Source: DAOTTY01 sp964451095 (lineage in GTDB: Bacteria > Chloroflexota > Anaerolineae > Aggregatilineales > Phototrophicaceae). Taken from it: a stretch of 21,697 nucleotides of DNA. Below the pieces are notes generated by a model. That model worked only from the letters and a program-made list of their open reading frames with translations. It did not search any database and was not told where the DNA came from. Both the position numbers and the translations under genes were made by a program. Below are positions 12,977 through 21,510 of the stretch, in pieces. The stretch covers positions 1 through 21,697 of the forward strand of contig CAYVGI010000084.1 of assembly GCA_964451095.1 (NCBI GenBank). The letters are read 5' to 3'. Numbering within the stretch: the stretch's first letter is position 1; each line of letters opens with the position of its first letter.

Positions 12977-15430
12977 ATGAGTAACAATCTGCAAACTCGG
13001 CTGGATATGCTGCGGCAGCGGGTGCGCTCGCTGCCCCCCAACGCACCAGCAGACGCCATCTCGCAGATCGAGCGCGAAGCACGCGAGCTGATGGCAGACG
13101 CGAAAAACACACCCTACGAAAACACTGCACAGTCGCTCTTTGCAGAAATTGCCCGACGCGGCAAAGCATCTCCGACGACACCCGCCCCGCCCGCCGATGC
13201 CACCCCTGCGGAGGACACTACGGAGATACGCGGGCTGCTGCGCCGGGCACGCATCCGCATCGAGATCGCCGGGGACGACGAAGACCTGGACGACGCGCTC
13301 GACCTGCTGGCAGAGGTGTTCGCCAAGACATCGGACAATGGCGACGCAATCCAGCTTGCGCAACAGGCAGCGGCACAATCGCCACTTGCTGCCCAACGGG
13401 TGAAAGACCTGTTCAACCGCTACGGGGTAGATGCGCAAGTGGGCACACCGCCCCCTGCCGCTTCGTCCCCGCCGCCCAGCACGCCACCGCCCACCGCGCC
13501 CCAGCAGCCCCGTTACCCCCAGCTTGAAAACGACGACCTGCCGCGCTACCCGACCTCCCAAGGGTACCCCGCGCCAGAGGAGGACATCCGGCGTGGGGGC
13601 GGCAGCGAGCGCGGCACACCCGCGTTCGGGGGCGCTGCGAACAGCGGCAACGACGTGGACGGAATGCTTTCCGAACTGACGCAGCTTTATTACGCCGGGG
13701 ACTATCAGCAAGCGATTGACCTCGCCAACCGCATCCTCGCGCAGCAGGCAGGCAACCCGACCGCACTGGAATACCGCGAGAAATCCGAGGACAACCTGAT
13801 ACGCGGCGTCGTGCCAGACCATCGCATCCCGTTTGATGCGCGGGTGAGCTACAACCGTGCCAACTCGCTGGTGCGTGCTGGCAACTACGACGAGGCGGAG
13901 CGGCTCTACCGTGAGGCACGCGACCTGGCAGAGCGCAGCGGCATCCCAAACTGGAAGGACGCCGAACAAGCACTGCTAGAAATCCAGGACTTGTCCCTGG
14001 CGCGGCAGATGCTGGACGAAGGCGACCGCCTGATGAACACCGACAACTGGGCGGAGGCGCTGCGCCGCTACGAGGGCGCACTGCGTGTGGTGCCCAACGA
14101 CCCCCAGGCGGAGGAGCGCATCGAGACGGTGCGGCGCGTGCAAAACGAGACCGAACAGGCAGCGGTACAGCTCAGTATGCTCAGCGGTGGGCTGCAAGAG
14201 CAAGCAGCACAGCTACAAAACATCCAGTCCATCCTCGCACGCACCCGCCAACTGCTGCCGAACAGCAGCCGCGTTGCCCAGCTACAACAAGACGCAGACA
14301 ACCGTCTGCTGGGCATCAAAACACAGCTAAATGACCAGGCACAGGCAGCACTCGCCCGCAGCGACACCGCCGTCAACGCGGAAGAAAAGCTGAACCTGAC
14401 CAACCAGGCGCTCAAGCTGCTGGAACTCGCCGTCAAGCTCGACCCCGGCGACACATCCGTGAGCGAGAACCTGCTGCGTGCCCGTGGCGACTCCGGCGAA
14501 TTCGACCGGGTGCGCCAAAGCATCGAGCGGGCATCTGGGCAGGTGGCGCAAAACGTCGATACCGAGCTGGCACAGGCACGCACCACGCTCGCCGGGCTAA
14601 CCGACTTCGCGCAGGACGAGCGCTACCGCACCGTCGTAAGCGACCTGATGACGCGCTATGTGGAACGGGCAGATGCCGCGCTGGACGAGGGCGCTGTGGG
14701 CGATGCCCGCGCCTACCTGGAAGTGCTGCGCGACGAGCCGTTCCATGTGTTGGGGCGTCGCCCAGAAGTGCAGCGGCTGGAAAACGACATCCGCAGCATG
14801 GGGCGCAGCCGTGTGTTGCAGGTGATGGCGGGCGGTATCTCGATCATTATCATCGTGGCGGTGTCTGCATATTTCACGCGCCCTGTGTGGGTGCCCATCG
14901 TCAACCCGCCGCCAACGGAAACGCCCACGCCGACGTTTACGCCGTCGGTTACCCCTACCCCGTCAGATACCCCAACGCCGACGCTCACATCAACCGTGAC
15001 GATTACGCCATCGCTGACGATTACGCCGTCCTGGACGCCGACGCACACCCTGACGCCAACACACACCAACACGCCCACCCCCACGCCAACCGAGACGCGC
15101 ACGCCAACACCGACGAGCACATCCACCGTGACGCGCACGCCGCTCCCCTCGGAAACGCCCACGCCGACAGCGACCGAGCCGGTTATCTGCCGGGTGGTGC
15201 TGCGTAACAACCTGGACAGCGCCAATGTGCGCCCGCGCCCGTCGGTCACATCCGGGTTGGTTGGCTTCTTGCCCGCAGGTGAGTCTGCCAATGTGCTGGG
15301 GCAGGCACGCGACGAGGGCAACTTCATCTGGTACAACATCGAAGCACAACTGGACACAGGTTCGTCTATCTCCGGCTGGCTGCGCTCGGATACGGTCATC
15401 GAACTGACCGAGTGCCCACCGCTGCCGTAA
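12977..15430 (+). CDS. TPR-rich membrane protein with P/T stalk and outer SH3b domain
   Basis: An 817-residue protein. The cytoplasmic front (1-610) is helical with a Pro-rich break near 158-185. It has TPR-like units, such as LTQLYYAGDYQQAIDLANRI, RANSLVRAGNYDEAERLYRE and GDRLMNTDNWAEALRRYEGA, then coiled-coil-like helices. A TM helix lies at about 616-636 (GGISIIIIVAVSAYF). A roughly 100-residue stalk of Pro/Thr repeats follows, then a bacterial SH3 (SH3b) domain (about 737-810; DSANVRPRPSVTSGLVGFLPAG, WYNIEAQ, GWLRSDTV) with a flanking Cys pair that may be bridged. SH3b domains usually bind cell-wall or surface glycans. The ATG at 12977 follows AAGGG. Its stop overlaps the start of the SGNH hydrolase gene (TAATG), so the two are translated together. 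Confidence 0.87.
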   Translation: MSNNLQTRLDMLRQRVRSLPPNAPADAISQIEREARELMADAKNTPYENTAQSLFAEIARRGKASPTTPAPPADATPAEDTTEIRGLLRRARIRIEIAGDDEDLDDALDLLAEVFAKTSDNGDAIQLAQQAAAQSPLAAQRVKDLFNRYGVDAQVGTPPPAASSPPPSTPPPTAPQQPRYPQLENDDLPRYPTSQGYPAPEEDIRRGGGSERGTPAFGGAANSGNDVDGMLSELTQLYYAGDYQQAIDLANRILAQQAGNPTALEYREKSEDNLIRGVVPDHRIPFDARVSYNRANSLVRAGNYDEAERLYREARDLAERSGIPNWKDAEQALLEIQDLSLARQMLDEGDRLMNTDNWAEALRRYEGALRVVPNDPQAEERIETVRRVQNETEQAAVQLSMLSGGLQEQAAQLQNIQSILARTRQLLPNSSRVAQLQQDADNRLLGIKTQLNDQAQAALARSDTAVNAEEKLNLTNQALKLLELAVKLDPGDTSVSENLLRARGDSGEFDRVRQSIERASGQVAQNVDTELAQARTTLAGLTDFAQDERYRTVVSDLMTRYVERADAALDEGAVGDARAYLEVLRDEPFHVLGRRPEVQRLENDIRSMGRSRVLQVMAGGISIIIIVAVSAYFTRPVWVPIVNPPPTETPTPTFTPSVTPTPSDTPTPTLTSTVTITPSLTITPSWTPTHTLTPTHTNTPTPTPTETRTPTPTSTSTVTRTPLPSETPTPTATEPVICRVVLRNNLDSANVRPRPSVTSGLVGFLPAGESANVLGQARDEGNFIWYNIEAQLDTGSSISGWLRSDTVIELTECPPLP
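14914..15180 (+). repeat. Pro/Thr stalk-coding tandem repeat
   Basis: About 89 codons made mostly of ACG/ACC/ACA and CCG/CCC/CCA in short imperfect units (PTPT, TPSxTPTP), inside the TPR/SH3b gene. It encodes the extended stalk between membrane and SH3b domain. Such repeats change length easily between strains. A shorter stalk of the same style is found in the gapped gene at about 11950-12058. Confidence 0.8.
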
Positions 15431-16938
15431 TGCAACGCCCCTCAACCGTATCCGCGCTGCTCATCACGACGGGCGGCGCGGTGCTGCTTACCCAGCAGGC
15501 GCTGGGGGAGGTGTGGGCGCTGCCCGCACACATCACCTATGCCGCGTTCATCGCGCTGCTCATGGTCAGCGTGTTCATCACGCCGCGTGTGCCCCCGCAG
15601 CAGCTCCCCATAGTGCTGACCCTGCTGTGGGTGCTGCTGGCGGGGGTGCTGGTCGCCGGGGCATATGTGCCCTCTGGCTGGAACCTGTGGAACCGGGCGC
15701 TGCTGGTGGGCATGGTGGTTGTGCTCACAGTCCATGGTGTGGGACAGCATAGGGCACAGGGCGGACTAACCCACGCGAGAGCGCTCACTGTCGCCGTAAC
15801 GGTAGCGCTGACAGTATTCTTCACCTATGCGCTTGACCGAGGTGTGGGCGCGGCAACGGGCGGGCAGCAACCGGGCGGGGTGGTGTTCCCGCGCAACAGC
15901 TTTGTCAGCTATCAAACGCCGGAGTTTGCGTTCAGCGCACACATCAACCGCTACGGCTTCCGTGGAGAGAACATCAACCTGGATGTGCCCGTGGGCTGCC
16001 GCGTGATGCTGCTGGGCGACAGCTTCACCTATGGTTGGGGTGTGGATTACGCCCAAACTTGGGGTGCCCTGCTGGAGGGACACATGCGGGAAGCAGGCAT
16101 CGACGCGCAAGTGCTCAACCTGGGTGCACCCGGTGCCAACGTGCCAGACTACGCCACCATTGCGGAAACCGCCGCGCCACTGCTACAGCCGGATGTGATT
16201 ATCGTGGGGGTGCTGCAAGGCGACGACATGCGCCAGATGTCCCGCGAGGCGGCACCGTTCCCGCGCCCACTCACGTTCGGGGATGATACACCCCCCACGC
16301 CGCTGGCAGAGTATGTATCCTTCCACTATCCATTTATTGCTAAGCGCACGGTGCTGGCGCACATCCCGGCGGATGCGGTGCAGCGCAACTGGCAAGCAAC
16401 CGCCGCCCGCTTCGCGGAACAGTACCAGCAGCGCGAGGAGTGGTTGACACGCTACCGCTCTATCGAGCTAACGGTACGCGGGCACTTCCTGAACGGGGAC
16501 ATCAGCCCGCACTTTGTGCACTTCGCCGTCGTAATGCCGGACTACTGGATGTGGGCACTGCAAGACCCGGCAACGCTCACACCGTACATCGCGCAAATGG
16601 GAGCAGAATTTGAACGGTTGGTGGCAGCAGCGCCGGACGCACACATTGTTGTTGTTTCCGTGCCGCACGGCGCGTACACCCAACCGCAGGCACATGCTGA
16701 CCTGGCAGAGATGGGCTTTTTCATGCCGCCGGAACTGCTGGCAAGCCCCCTTGTAGACGACGCAATCGAACAGGCGGCGAACACCGCCGGATTGCCGTTC
16801 TTGGCAGTGACGCAGGCGTTCCGCGATCACGAAACACTTGCGTTCTACCCGCTGGACGGGCACTTCAACGCGGAGGGCAACCGCCTGTTCGCAGAGGCGC
16901 TTGCCCCGTCCGCCACGGGCTGGTGCGGCGATCAGTAG
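15430..16938 (+). CDS. membrane-anchored SGNH/GDSL-family hydrolase
   Basis: A 502-residue protein: four or five hydrophobic segments in the first 140 residues, then an SGNH domain. The nucleophile motif is VMLLGDSFTYGWG (Ser198), the block II Gly is in LNLGAPGANVPDY (about Gly232), and the catalytic Asp/His pair is in YPLDGHFNAEGNRLFAEAL (Asp476, His478). The usual block III Asn is not obvious (VGVLQGDDM). Family members remove or transfer acyl groups on sugars, lipids or polysaccharides; the TM bundle with an outside SGNH domain suggests work on surface glycans. The ATG at 15430 overlaps the preceding TAA, implying coupling to the SH3b gene; an in-frame GTG at 15412 is less likely. The 3' end overlaps the convergent acetyltransferase gene by seven bases. 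Confidence 0.87.
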   Translation: MQRPSTVSALLITTGGAVLLTQQALGEVWALPAHITYAAFIALLMVSVFITPRVPPQQLPIVLTLLWVLLAGVLVAGAYVPSGWNLWNRALLVGMVVVLTVHGVGQHRAQGGLTHARALTVAVTVALTVFFTYALDRGVGAATGGQQPGGVVFPRNSFVSYQTPEFAFSAHINRYGFRGENINLDVPVGCRVMLLGDSFTYGWGVDYAQTWGALLEGHMREAGIDAQVLNLGAPGANVPDYATIAETAAPLLQPDVIIVGVLQGDDMRQMSREAAPFPRPLTFGDDTPPTPLAEYVSFHYPFIAKRTVLAHIPADAVQRNWQATAARFAEQYQQREEWLTRYRSIELTVRGHFLNGDISPHFVHFAVVMPDYWMWALQDPATLTPYIAQMGAEFERLVAAAPDAHIVVVSVPHGAYTQPQAHADLAEMGFFMPPELLASPLVDDAIEQAANTAGLPFLAVTQAFRDHETLAFYPLDGHFNAEGNRLFAEALAPSATGWCGDQ

Positions 16939-17246
16939 CCCCAGGTGTGCTCCTGATATTCCGGGTGGCGGGCAACGTACATGGCAATGTACGGGCACAG
17001 CGCCTGGATTTTGAACCCCTCCGCCACGGCGTAGTCCAGCACATGGCGGGCTAAGCGCGATGCGATACCCTTGCCCTCGTACTTCTGCGGCACTTCCGTG
17101 TGCGTGAAGATGATGTTCTTGCCCGCAATCTGGTACTCCACGATGGCGGTACTGTTCGCGTCAAGCTTGAGTTCAAACTGACTTGTATCGGTGTTCTGCA
17201 CAATCTCCAGGTCGTCCAGGTTGATGTTGTCGGCATTGTCTGCCAT
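16932..17246 (-). CDS. small GNAT-type N-acetyltransferase (YidJ-like)
   Basis: A 104-residue protein of the short acetyltransferase group (Acetyltransf_CG-like). The acetyl-CoA loop is seen as VPQKYEGKGIASRLARHVLDYA (51-73), followed by FKIQALCPYIAMYVARHPEY (78-97), the characteristic end of this family. Substrates of these minimal GNATs are mostly unknown. The N-terminal 20 residues are acidic and probably flexible. Its ATG shares one A with the TAA stop of the CDGSH gene upstream (TAATG), so the two are translationally coupled. That pairing hints at a shared stress or redox role, but this is inference. Confidence 0.88.
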   Translation of the reverse strand: MADNADNINLDDLEIVQNTDTSQFELKLDANSTAIVEYQIAGKNIIFTHTEVPQKYEGKGIASRLARHVLDYAVAEGFKIQALCPYIAMYVARHPEYQEHTWGY

Positions 17247-17914
17247 TAGTCTGCCTCGAAGTTAACTTGCTGGTGGGTGCCATCACAGAACGGTTTCTTG
17301 CTGGACTGCCCGCAGCGGCACAGGTAGGTCTGCTCACCGCTGAAAAGGATATTGTCCGCCTCATCGCGGATTTCCAGCTTGCCCGTCAGCGCCAGCGGAC
17401 CGTTTTCCGTCGCTGTGATGGTGAGCTTGCCGCCCTCCGTCTGTGGGGTGCCTTTGCCCTGCACTGGCGGGACGGTTTCTCCCTCGAAGTTGGCGTCCTT
17501 ATGGCTGTTATCGCAGAAGGGCTTGTTCTTGGAGACACCGCAGCGGCACAGGGTGACGCGTGTTTCGTCCTCGATGGCGACATGGGCACCGTTGATGGTG
17601 AGGTCGCCGTGCACTTGCAGCGGTCCGTTATGCCAGATGCGAATCACGTTGCGGTCGGGCGTTGCTTCTTCGCCGCCGCCGTCTTTTCGGTCATAGTGCA
17701 GCGCACCGGACGGACAGCGAACGACCACCTGTGCTACATCATCTGCTGTGGCGTTGCCGGGCTGGATCCACGGGCGCTTATCGGTGTCGAACACGGCGCT
17801 GAGACCACGAATGCACTCTTTTGCGTGGATGCAGCGCTTGAGATTAAAGGTCACGTCAACGTCGTCGCTGGTGTAGCGCTTGTCTTGCGCTTTGCCGGTG
17901 TAGGGGTCTGTCAT
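17246..17914 (-). CDS. iron-sulfur protein: divergent ferredoxin domain plus two CDGSH domains
   Basis: A 222-residue cytoplasmic protein. Residues 20-75 are a Fer4_19/YjdI-type domain with Cys28, Cys34 and Cys67 (LKRCIHAKECIRGL, VVRCPSGAL). Two CDGSH-type [2Fe-2S] motifs follow. The first is CRCGVSKNKPFCDNSH (123-138), ligands Cys123, Cys125, Cys134 and His138. The second is CRCGQSSKKPFCDGTH (199-214), ligands Cys199, Cys201, Cys210 and His214. CDGSH clusters with three Cys and one His are redox-active and can hand over their cluster. Bacterial fusions like this are known but uncharacterised in most cases. The ATG at 17914 follows AAGGA. It is coupled to the GNAT gene downstream. Confidence 0.93.
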   Translation of the reverse strand: MTDPYTGKAQDKRYTSDDVDVTFNLKRCIHAKECIRGLSAVFDTDKRPWIQPGNATADDVAQVVVRCPSGALHYDRKDGGGEEATPDRNVIRIWHNGPLQVHGDLTINGAHVAIEDETRVTLCRCGVSKNKPFCDNSHKDANFEGETVPPVQGKGTPQTEGGKLTITATENGPLALTGKLEIRDEADNILFSGEQTYLCRCGQSSKKPFCDGTHQQVNFEAD

Positions 17915-17983
17915 GGTGGCATCCTTGAAATAAGCAATACCCCCGTTTTACCGCGCTGCTCTGCGTATCGCTACACCCACAGG

Positions 17984-19762
17984 TCAACTGTCATCATTTG
18001 CCAATTCTCCGCGCTGGCGGGTGAACGCCAGCCCCAGCCCGAACAGCCCCGCCACGATCACCACGCCGACGACGATCAGCCCGATGTCCCCGGCGGCGTT
18101 CGCCGCGCCATACACTGTCACGGAGTCCAGCAGCATCGTGCCGTCTGCTGCTTGCACACGCACCTCGTGCGCCGCGTTCAGCCAGCCCAGGCGCAAGCGT
18201 GCCTGGTGCCAGCCGTCTACGGTGTAGGTGACGGCATCATCGCTTAGCAGTGTGTCTACCAGCGCATCATCCCGGTAGATCGCAATCGCGCCGCCGCCCT
18301 GCCAGCGCACCGCAAGCTCTGTGCCGTGGGCACGGAACGCAACCTGTGTGGTTTCCACCGCCTCATCAAACTGGGCACCCGCTGCGCTCACGATCTGCGC
18401 GTCGTCTGGCAGGCGCAGCGCCCAGTGATCTTCCTGGTGCACGCCCCGGTACAGCGTCGGCGTGAGGTCAGCGGTGTAGTCGCGCATCGCGCCGTAGACG
18501 GGCAGCGGTGTGAAGTCGGGTTCTACCATGCGGAAGTAGTAAAAGCTCTGGTTGCGCTCGTAGTCTGCTGCCCGCTTGAAGAACCAGTAGAACGTCACCC
18601 CAACGTAAGACCACTCACGCTGCTGGCGTTCATACGCGCCCACCATGTACCGTGCCGCCTGTTCTTCCGTCACCTGCCCGAAGTTGTAGCGGGCGTCCAC
18701 GTCCGGCACCTCGTCGGGGTTCGGCACCGGGTTCCACGCCGCTTCACTCAGCCAGATCGCCCTGTGCGGGTAGCCGTTGCGCACCAGCATGTCGCGGATG
18801 TACAGCGGGCGGGCAAACGTGATCGTGGTCGGGCGCATTCGGCGGTCGGTGGGTCCGCTGTTTAGCCCGTAGCCCTGCGCCGCCAGCACATCAAAGCACT
18901 CGCCTGCGCCCGCGTCCAGCATCCGCTGCAAGAAGAACAAATCGCTCAGGTTGCGCCCGTCCATGGCGGTCGTCTGGGCGAGTGCCCCACTTACCACGAC
19001 GATTTCCGGGTCTACCTGCTTGAGCGCATCGTACGTCTGGCACAGCATGTCTGTATAGGCAACCGGGTCAACAAAGCGCTCGCCCCACTCCGGGTAGATG
19101 TTCGGCTCGTTCCACACCTGGTAGTGCAGGATGCGCCCCTGGTAGCGCTCTGCAACTGCCGTGGCGAAGTTGATGTAGTCTTGCAGGTCGTCCGGCGGAC
19201 CCTTATCGCCCAGGGACGGGTCGGCGTGCGTCCAGCTTGGCGGGTTGCTCAGGCGCACTTGCAGCCGCAGCCCGTGCTGTTCGGCAAGGTCTACAATGTT
19301 GTCGTACTTGTCCCACGCGCTGACCGCATCCGGTTCGCCGTCGCCGTCCAGGTCGTTGCGGCGGTCTTCAAAGTCGCCGCGCCCATGGATTTCAATGTCC
19401 TCCCACGGGAACTCCTGGCGCAGCCACACAAACCCGGCGTCCGCCACCATCTGCACGATCTGTTCGCGCTTGGCAACTTCTACTTCCTGTTCGAGGAACA
19501 CATTGATGCCGAACGGGTTCACGCCCGTGTGGTCAACGGGGGTGTAGGGGGCGGTGTGCAGCGGTTGCCGGAACACACGCCCGGCGTATTGCGTCATGCC
19601 AATGAGCTGTGCCGGGGGACTTTCCTCGCCGGTGAGGTTGTAAAACGCCCGCCATGCCAGCCCCCGGTTCGCCAGGTCTAGCAGGAGCAGCACGCCCAGC
19701 ACAGCAATGACGCCCAGCGCACCCCCAGCGCGGCGTGCCTGCTTGCGCCATTGTGCGTTCAT
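17984..19762 (-). CDS. clan-A glycoside hydrolase with TM segments at both ends
   Basis: A 592-residue protein: N-terminal TM helix (about 14-32), a (beta/alpha)8-type glycosidase domain (about 75-430), a beta-sandwich-like region (440-555) and a second TM helix (about 559-580) with a charged tail. The acid/base is probably Glu219 in YQVWNEPNIYPEW; the nucleophile is probably Glu340 in AIWLSEAAWNP, as in clan GH-A families such as GH39 or GH5. Family and substrate are not settled. An EF-hand-like loop DLDGDGEPD (137-145) may bind calcium. The catalytic domain should face outside, held at both ends. The ATG at 19762 overlaps the stop of the 74-residue gene (ATGA). That neighbour shares the motif LDLxNRGLxWR with this N-terminal anchor. 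Confidence 0.85.
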   Translation of the reverse strand: MNAQWRKQARRAGGALGVIAVLGVLLLLDLANRGLAWRAFYNLTGEESPPAQLIGMTQYAGRVFRQPLHTAPYTPVDHTGVNPFGINVFLEQEVEVAKREQIVQMVADAGFVWLRQEFPWEDIEIHGRGDFEDRRNDLDGDGEPDAVSAWDKYDNIVDLAEQHGLRLQVRLSNPPSWTHADPSLGDKGPPDDLQDYINFATAVAERYQGRILHYQVWNEPNIYPEWGERFVDPVAYTDMLCQTYDALKQVDPEIVVVSGALAQTTAMDGRNLSDLFFLQRMLDAGAGECFDVLAAQGYGLNSGPTDRRMRPTTITFARPLYIRDMLVRNGYPHRAIWLSEAAWNPVPNPDEVPDVDARYNFGQVTEEQAARYMVGAYERQQREWSYVGVTFYWFFKRAADYERNQSFYYFRMVEPDFTPLPVYGAMRDYTADLTPTLYRGVHQEDHWALRLPDDAQIVSAAGAQFDEAVETTQVAFRAHGTELAVRWQGGGAIAIYRDDALVDTLLSDDAVTYTVDGWHQARLRLGWLNAAHEVRVQAADGTMLLDSVTVYGAANAAGDIGLIVVGVVIVAGLFGLGLAFTRQRGELANDDS

Positions 19763-19983
19763 GTAAGGAAGTTGATGTCGGTCTGGTAGGCGTCACCGCC
19801 GACGGTGCGCTGTTCATCTGGCAGGGTGCTGTTGTTGGGGGAGCGCAGCGCATTGAGTACGCGCCACACCAAGCCCCGGTTTAGCAAGTCCAGCACCAGC
19901 AGCACACCAAAAATCACGCCTAGCAGCAAAAACACTGCCGCCTGCCGTGCGATGACCTGTTCTGTTTTGTCGTTCGTGCCCAT
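19759..19983 (-). CDS. 74-residue membrane protein sharing the glycosidase anchor motif
   Basis: One TM helix (about 16-34, AVFLLLGVIFGVLLVLDLL) followed by NRGLVWRVLNAL and a polar tail. The segment LDLLNRGLVWR is nearly the same as LDLANRGLAWR just after the TM helix of the glycosidase encoded next. The DNA of the two segments (about 19862-19905 and 19650-19693) is also clearly alike. The stop codon overlaps the glycosidase start (ATGA), so they are translated as a pair. An ancient partial duplication is the simplest reading; the protein may pair with the glycosidase in the membrane. The ATG at 19983 has only a distant GGAG. Confidence 0.75.
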   Translation of the reverse strand: MGTNDKTEQVIARQAAVFLLLGVIFGVLLVLDLLNRGLVWRVLNALRSPNNSTLPDEQRTVGGDAYQTDINFLT

Positions 19984-20162
19984 AGCAGGTTATGATCTCC
20001 GCAGGGTTCCGTATCATTTGCGCGGGCATTGTACTTGGCGGGCGATGTTCTGTCTATTCGTGCAGTTTGCCGCCACGCAATGTAGCACAGGCTACCGACC
20101 CACACCCGGAACCCGCGTTCTAATAGCGCCATCACGAGGTTCAACCAAGAGGAGAAAAACCC

Positions 20163-20783
20163 ATGAAACGCAACCAAATCATTATCGCCGCTGTTGCTGT
20201 GGTCGTGCTCATCGCGGTCACGTTCCCGCTGTGGCGCCCGCTGTTCGTCAACGAGGTCGTAGACGAGGACTTCCCGTTTGCACAGATGAGCGAGCAAGAC
20301 CAAACCGCGTTCAACGTACTGCCAGCAGAGCAGCAGGAGATGATTCTCGCCATGAACGACGAGAACCCGGAGATGGCTGCTGCCAACGCCGAGGCAATCA
20401 TCCAGCCGGATACCGAAATGGCGGATGACATGCCCGCCGAGGAACCGACCGTGCTGTCGTCTGGCACCTTTAACGAGATTGACGTGGTGCACCGTGGCGA
20501 GGGCAGCGCGACGATCTACGAACTGCCGGACGGGTCGAACGTGTTGCGCCTGGAAGACTTCCGCGTAACCAACGGACCCCAACTGCACGTTTTGCTCAGC
20601 CCCGCTGCCGACCCGCGCAACAGCGCTGAGGTGGGCGACTACGTTGACCTGGGCGAACTGCGCGGCAACGTGGGCAACCAGAACTACGACATCCCCGCCG
20701 ACGTTGACCTGAGCCAGTACGAAAGCGTGGTCATCTACTGTCTGCCGTTCCGGGTGGTGTTCAGCGTGGCTACGCTGTCCTAG
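20163..20783 (+). CDS. membrane-anchored DM13 domain protein
   Basis: A 206-residue protein with an N-terminal TM helix (about 5-24), an acidic Glu/Asp/Met-rich spacer (30-95) and a DM13 domain (about 99-203). The domain shows SSGTFNEIDVVHRGEGSA, LRLEDFRVTNGPQLHVLLS, and the closing VVIYCLPFRVVFSVATL with the single conserved Cys193. DM13 domains are thought to take part in redox or electron transfer at the cell surface through that Cys; direct proof is limited. The ATG follows an excellent AGAGGAGA. It is divergent from the 74-residue gene and converges on the sulfotransferase-like gene with a 14-base overlap. Confidence 0.9.
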   Translation: MKRNQIIIAAVAVVVLIAVTFPLWRPLFVNEVVDEDFPFAQMSEQDQTAFNVLPAEQQEMILAMNDENPEMAAANAEAIIQPDTEMADDMPAEEPTVLSSGTFNEIDVVHRGEGSATIYELPDGSNVLRLEDFRVTNGPQLHVLLSPAADPRNSAEVGDYVDLGELRGNVGNQNYDIPADVDLSQYESVVIYCLPFRVVFSVATLS

Positions 20784-21510
20784 CTAGCCGATAGGCGGCA
20801 AGCTGCTCGTAGAGCGCGTTGCACTCTGCTAGCAGCCCATGCAGGTGCGGCGGCACGGTGTCGTTGCGCTTGGCATATGGCGCGAACCCGGTGGACTTTT
20901 CCACAGCGGCGTACCAATGCGGTGCCCACACGCCGTCGGTATCGCGCCCGCCCGCCTCCCAACTGAGCATCGCGTCATCGAAGGGCACCTCGACTGCCGC
21001 ACACAGTGCATTAAGCGCACCGTGCGGGTCGGTCAGCACATCTTTGGCATCCAGTACGGGCGGGGTGCGCCCCGTTTGTTGTCTCACGTATTCAAACAGC
21101 GCCACCTGCTGCGGGAACCCGGTCTGCTGTAGGGTGGGGTTGGGCAGCACTTTGGCGAGCGAGATCAGCACGCGGCGTGGCTCCCGGATGAGAAAGCAGT
21201 TGGTGAGTTGCAGCAGCCACTCGCGCTCAATGTGTGGCAGCATGTGGTGCGTCATGTGCTTTTGGTAGTAGATGGTTTTGCCCTGCGGGACCGCGCCCGT
21301 TAGCGATGTAACCACTTTGCGCCAGTCGGTCTCGTAAGCGGCAATCACGTCCGCAGCGCCGGGGTGCGGGTAGCCAGTGTGCGACAGGTAATGGGCGTAT
21401 AGCGGCTCATCGTGCACGAAGGTGTCTGCACGGCTGCCCCAGGCACGCAGCATCGCCGTGGAGATGTTGCGCGGACCGGACCACATCGCAATATATCGGG
21501 GTTGTATCAT
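20770..21510 (-). CDS. sulfotransferase-family protein
   Basis: A 246-residue protein with the N-terminal phosphosulfate-binding loop YIAMWSGPRNISTAMLRAWGSR, then VHDEPLYAHYL, KTIYYQKHMTHHM and the conserved LIREPRRVLISLAKV that closes the co-substrate site. This is the usual layout of cytosolic bacterial PAPS-dependent sulfotransferase-like proteins, whose acceptors are mostly unknown. The start at 21510 is chosen because family members open within a few residues of the loop; a GTG at 21555 would add 15 unrelated residues. It lies 86 bases after the truncated gene on the same strand. The overlap with the DM13 gene lies only at the 3' ends. Confidence 0.87.
   Translation of the reverse strand: MIQPRYIAMWSGPRNISTAMLRAWGSRADTFVHDEPLYAHYLSHTGYPHPGAADVIAAYETDWRKVVTSLTGAVPQGKTIYYQKHMTHHMLPHIEREWLLQLTNCFLIREPRRVLISLAKVLPNPTLQQTGFPQQVALFEYVRQQTGRTPPVLDAKDVLTDPHGALNALCAAVEVPFDDAMLSWEAGGRDTDGVWAPHWYAAVEKSTGFAPYAKRNDTVPPHLHGLLAECNALYEQLAAYRLARTA

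Noticed and set aside
12746..13969. 407-residue minus-strand frame opposite the TPR gene
   Set aside because: It is antisense to a well-supported gene with TPR, TM and SH3b features and overlaps the NIPSNAP-like gene. It has no recognisable domains, only a Cys/Arg/Gly-rich composition typical of reverse frames in GC-rich DNA.
17267..18247. 326-residue plus-strand frame opposite the CDGSH and glycosidase genes
   Set aside because: It crosses two real minus-strand genes and the gap between them; no domain or ribosome binding site supports it.
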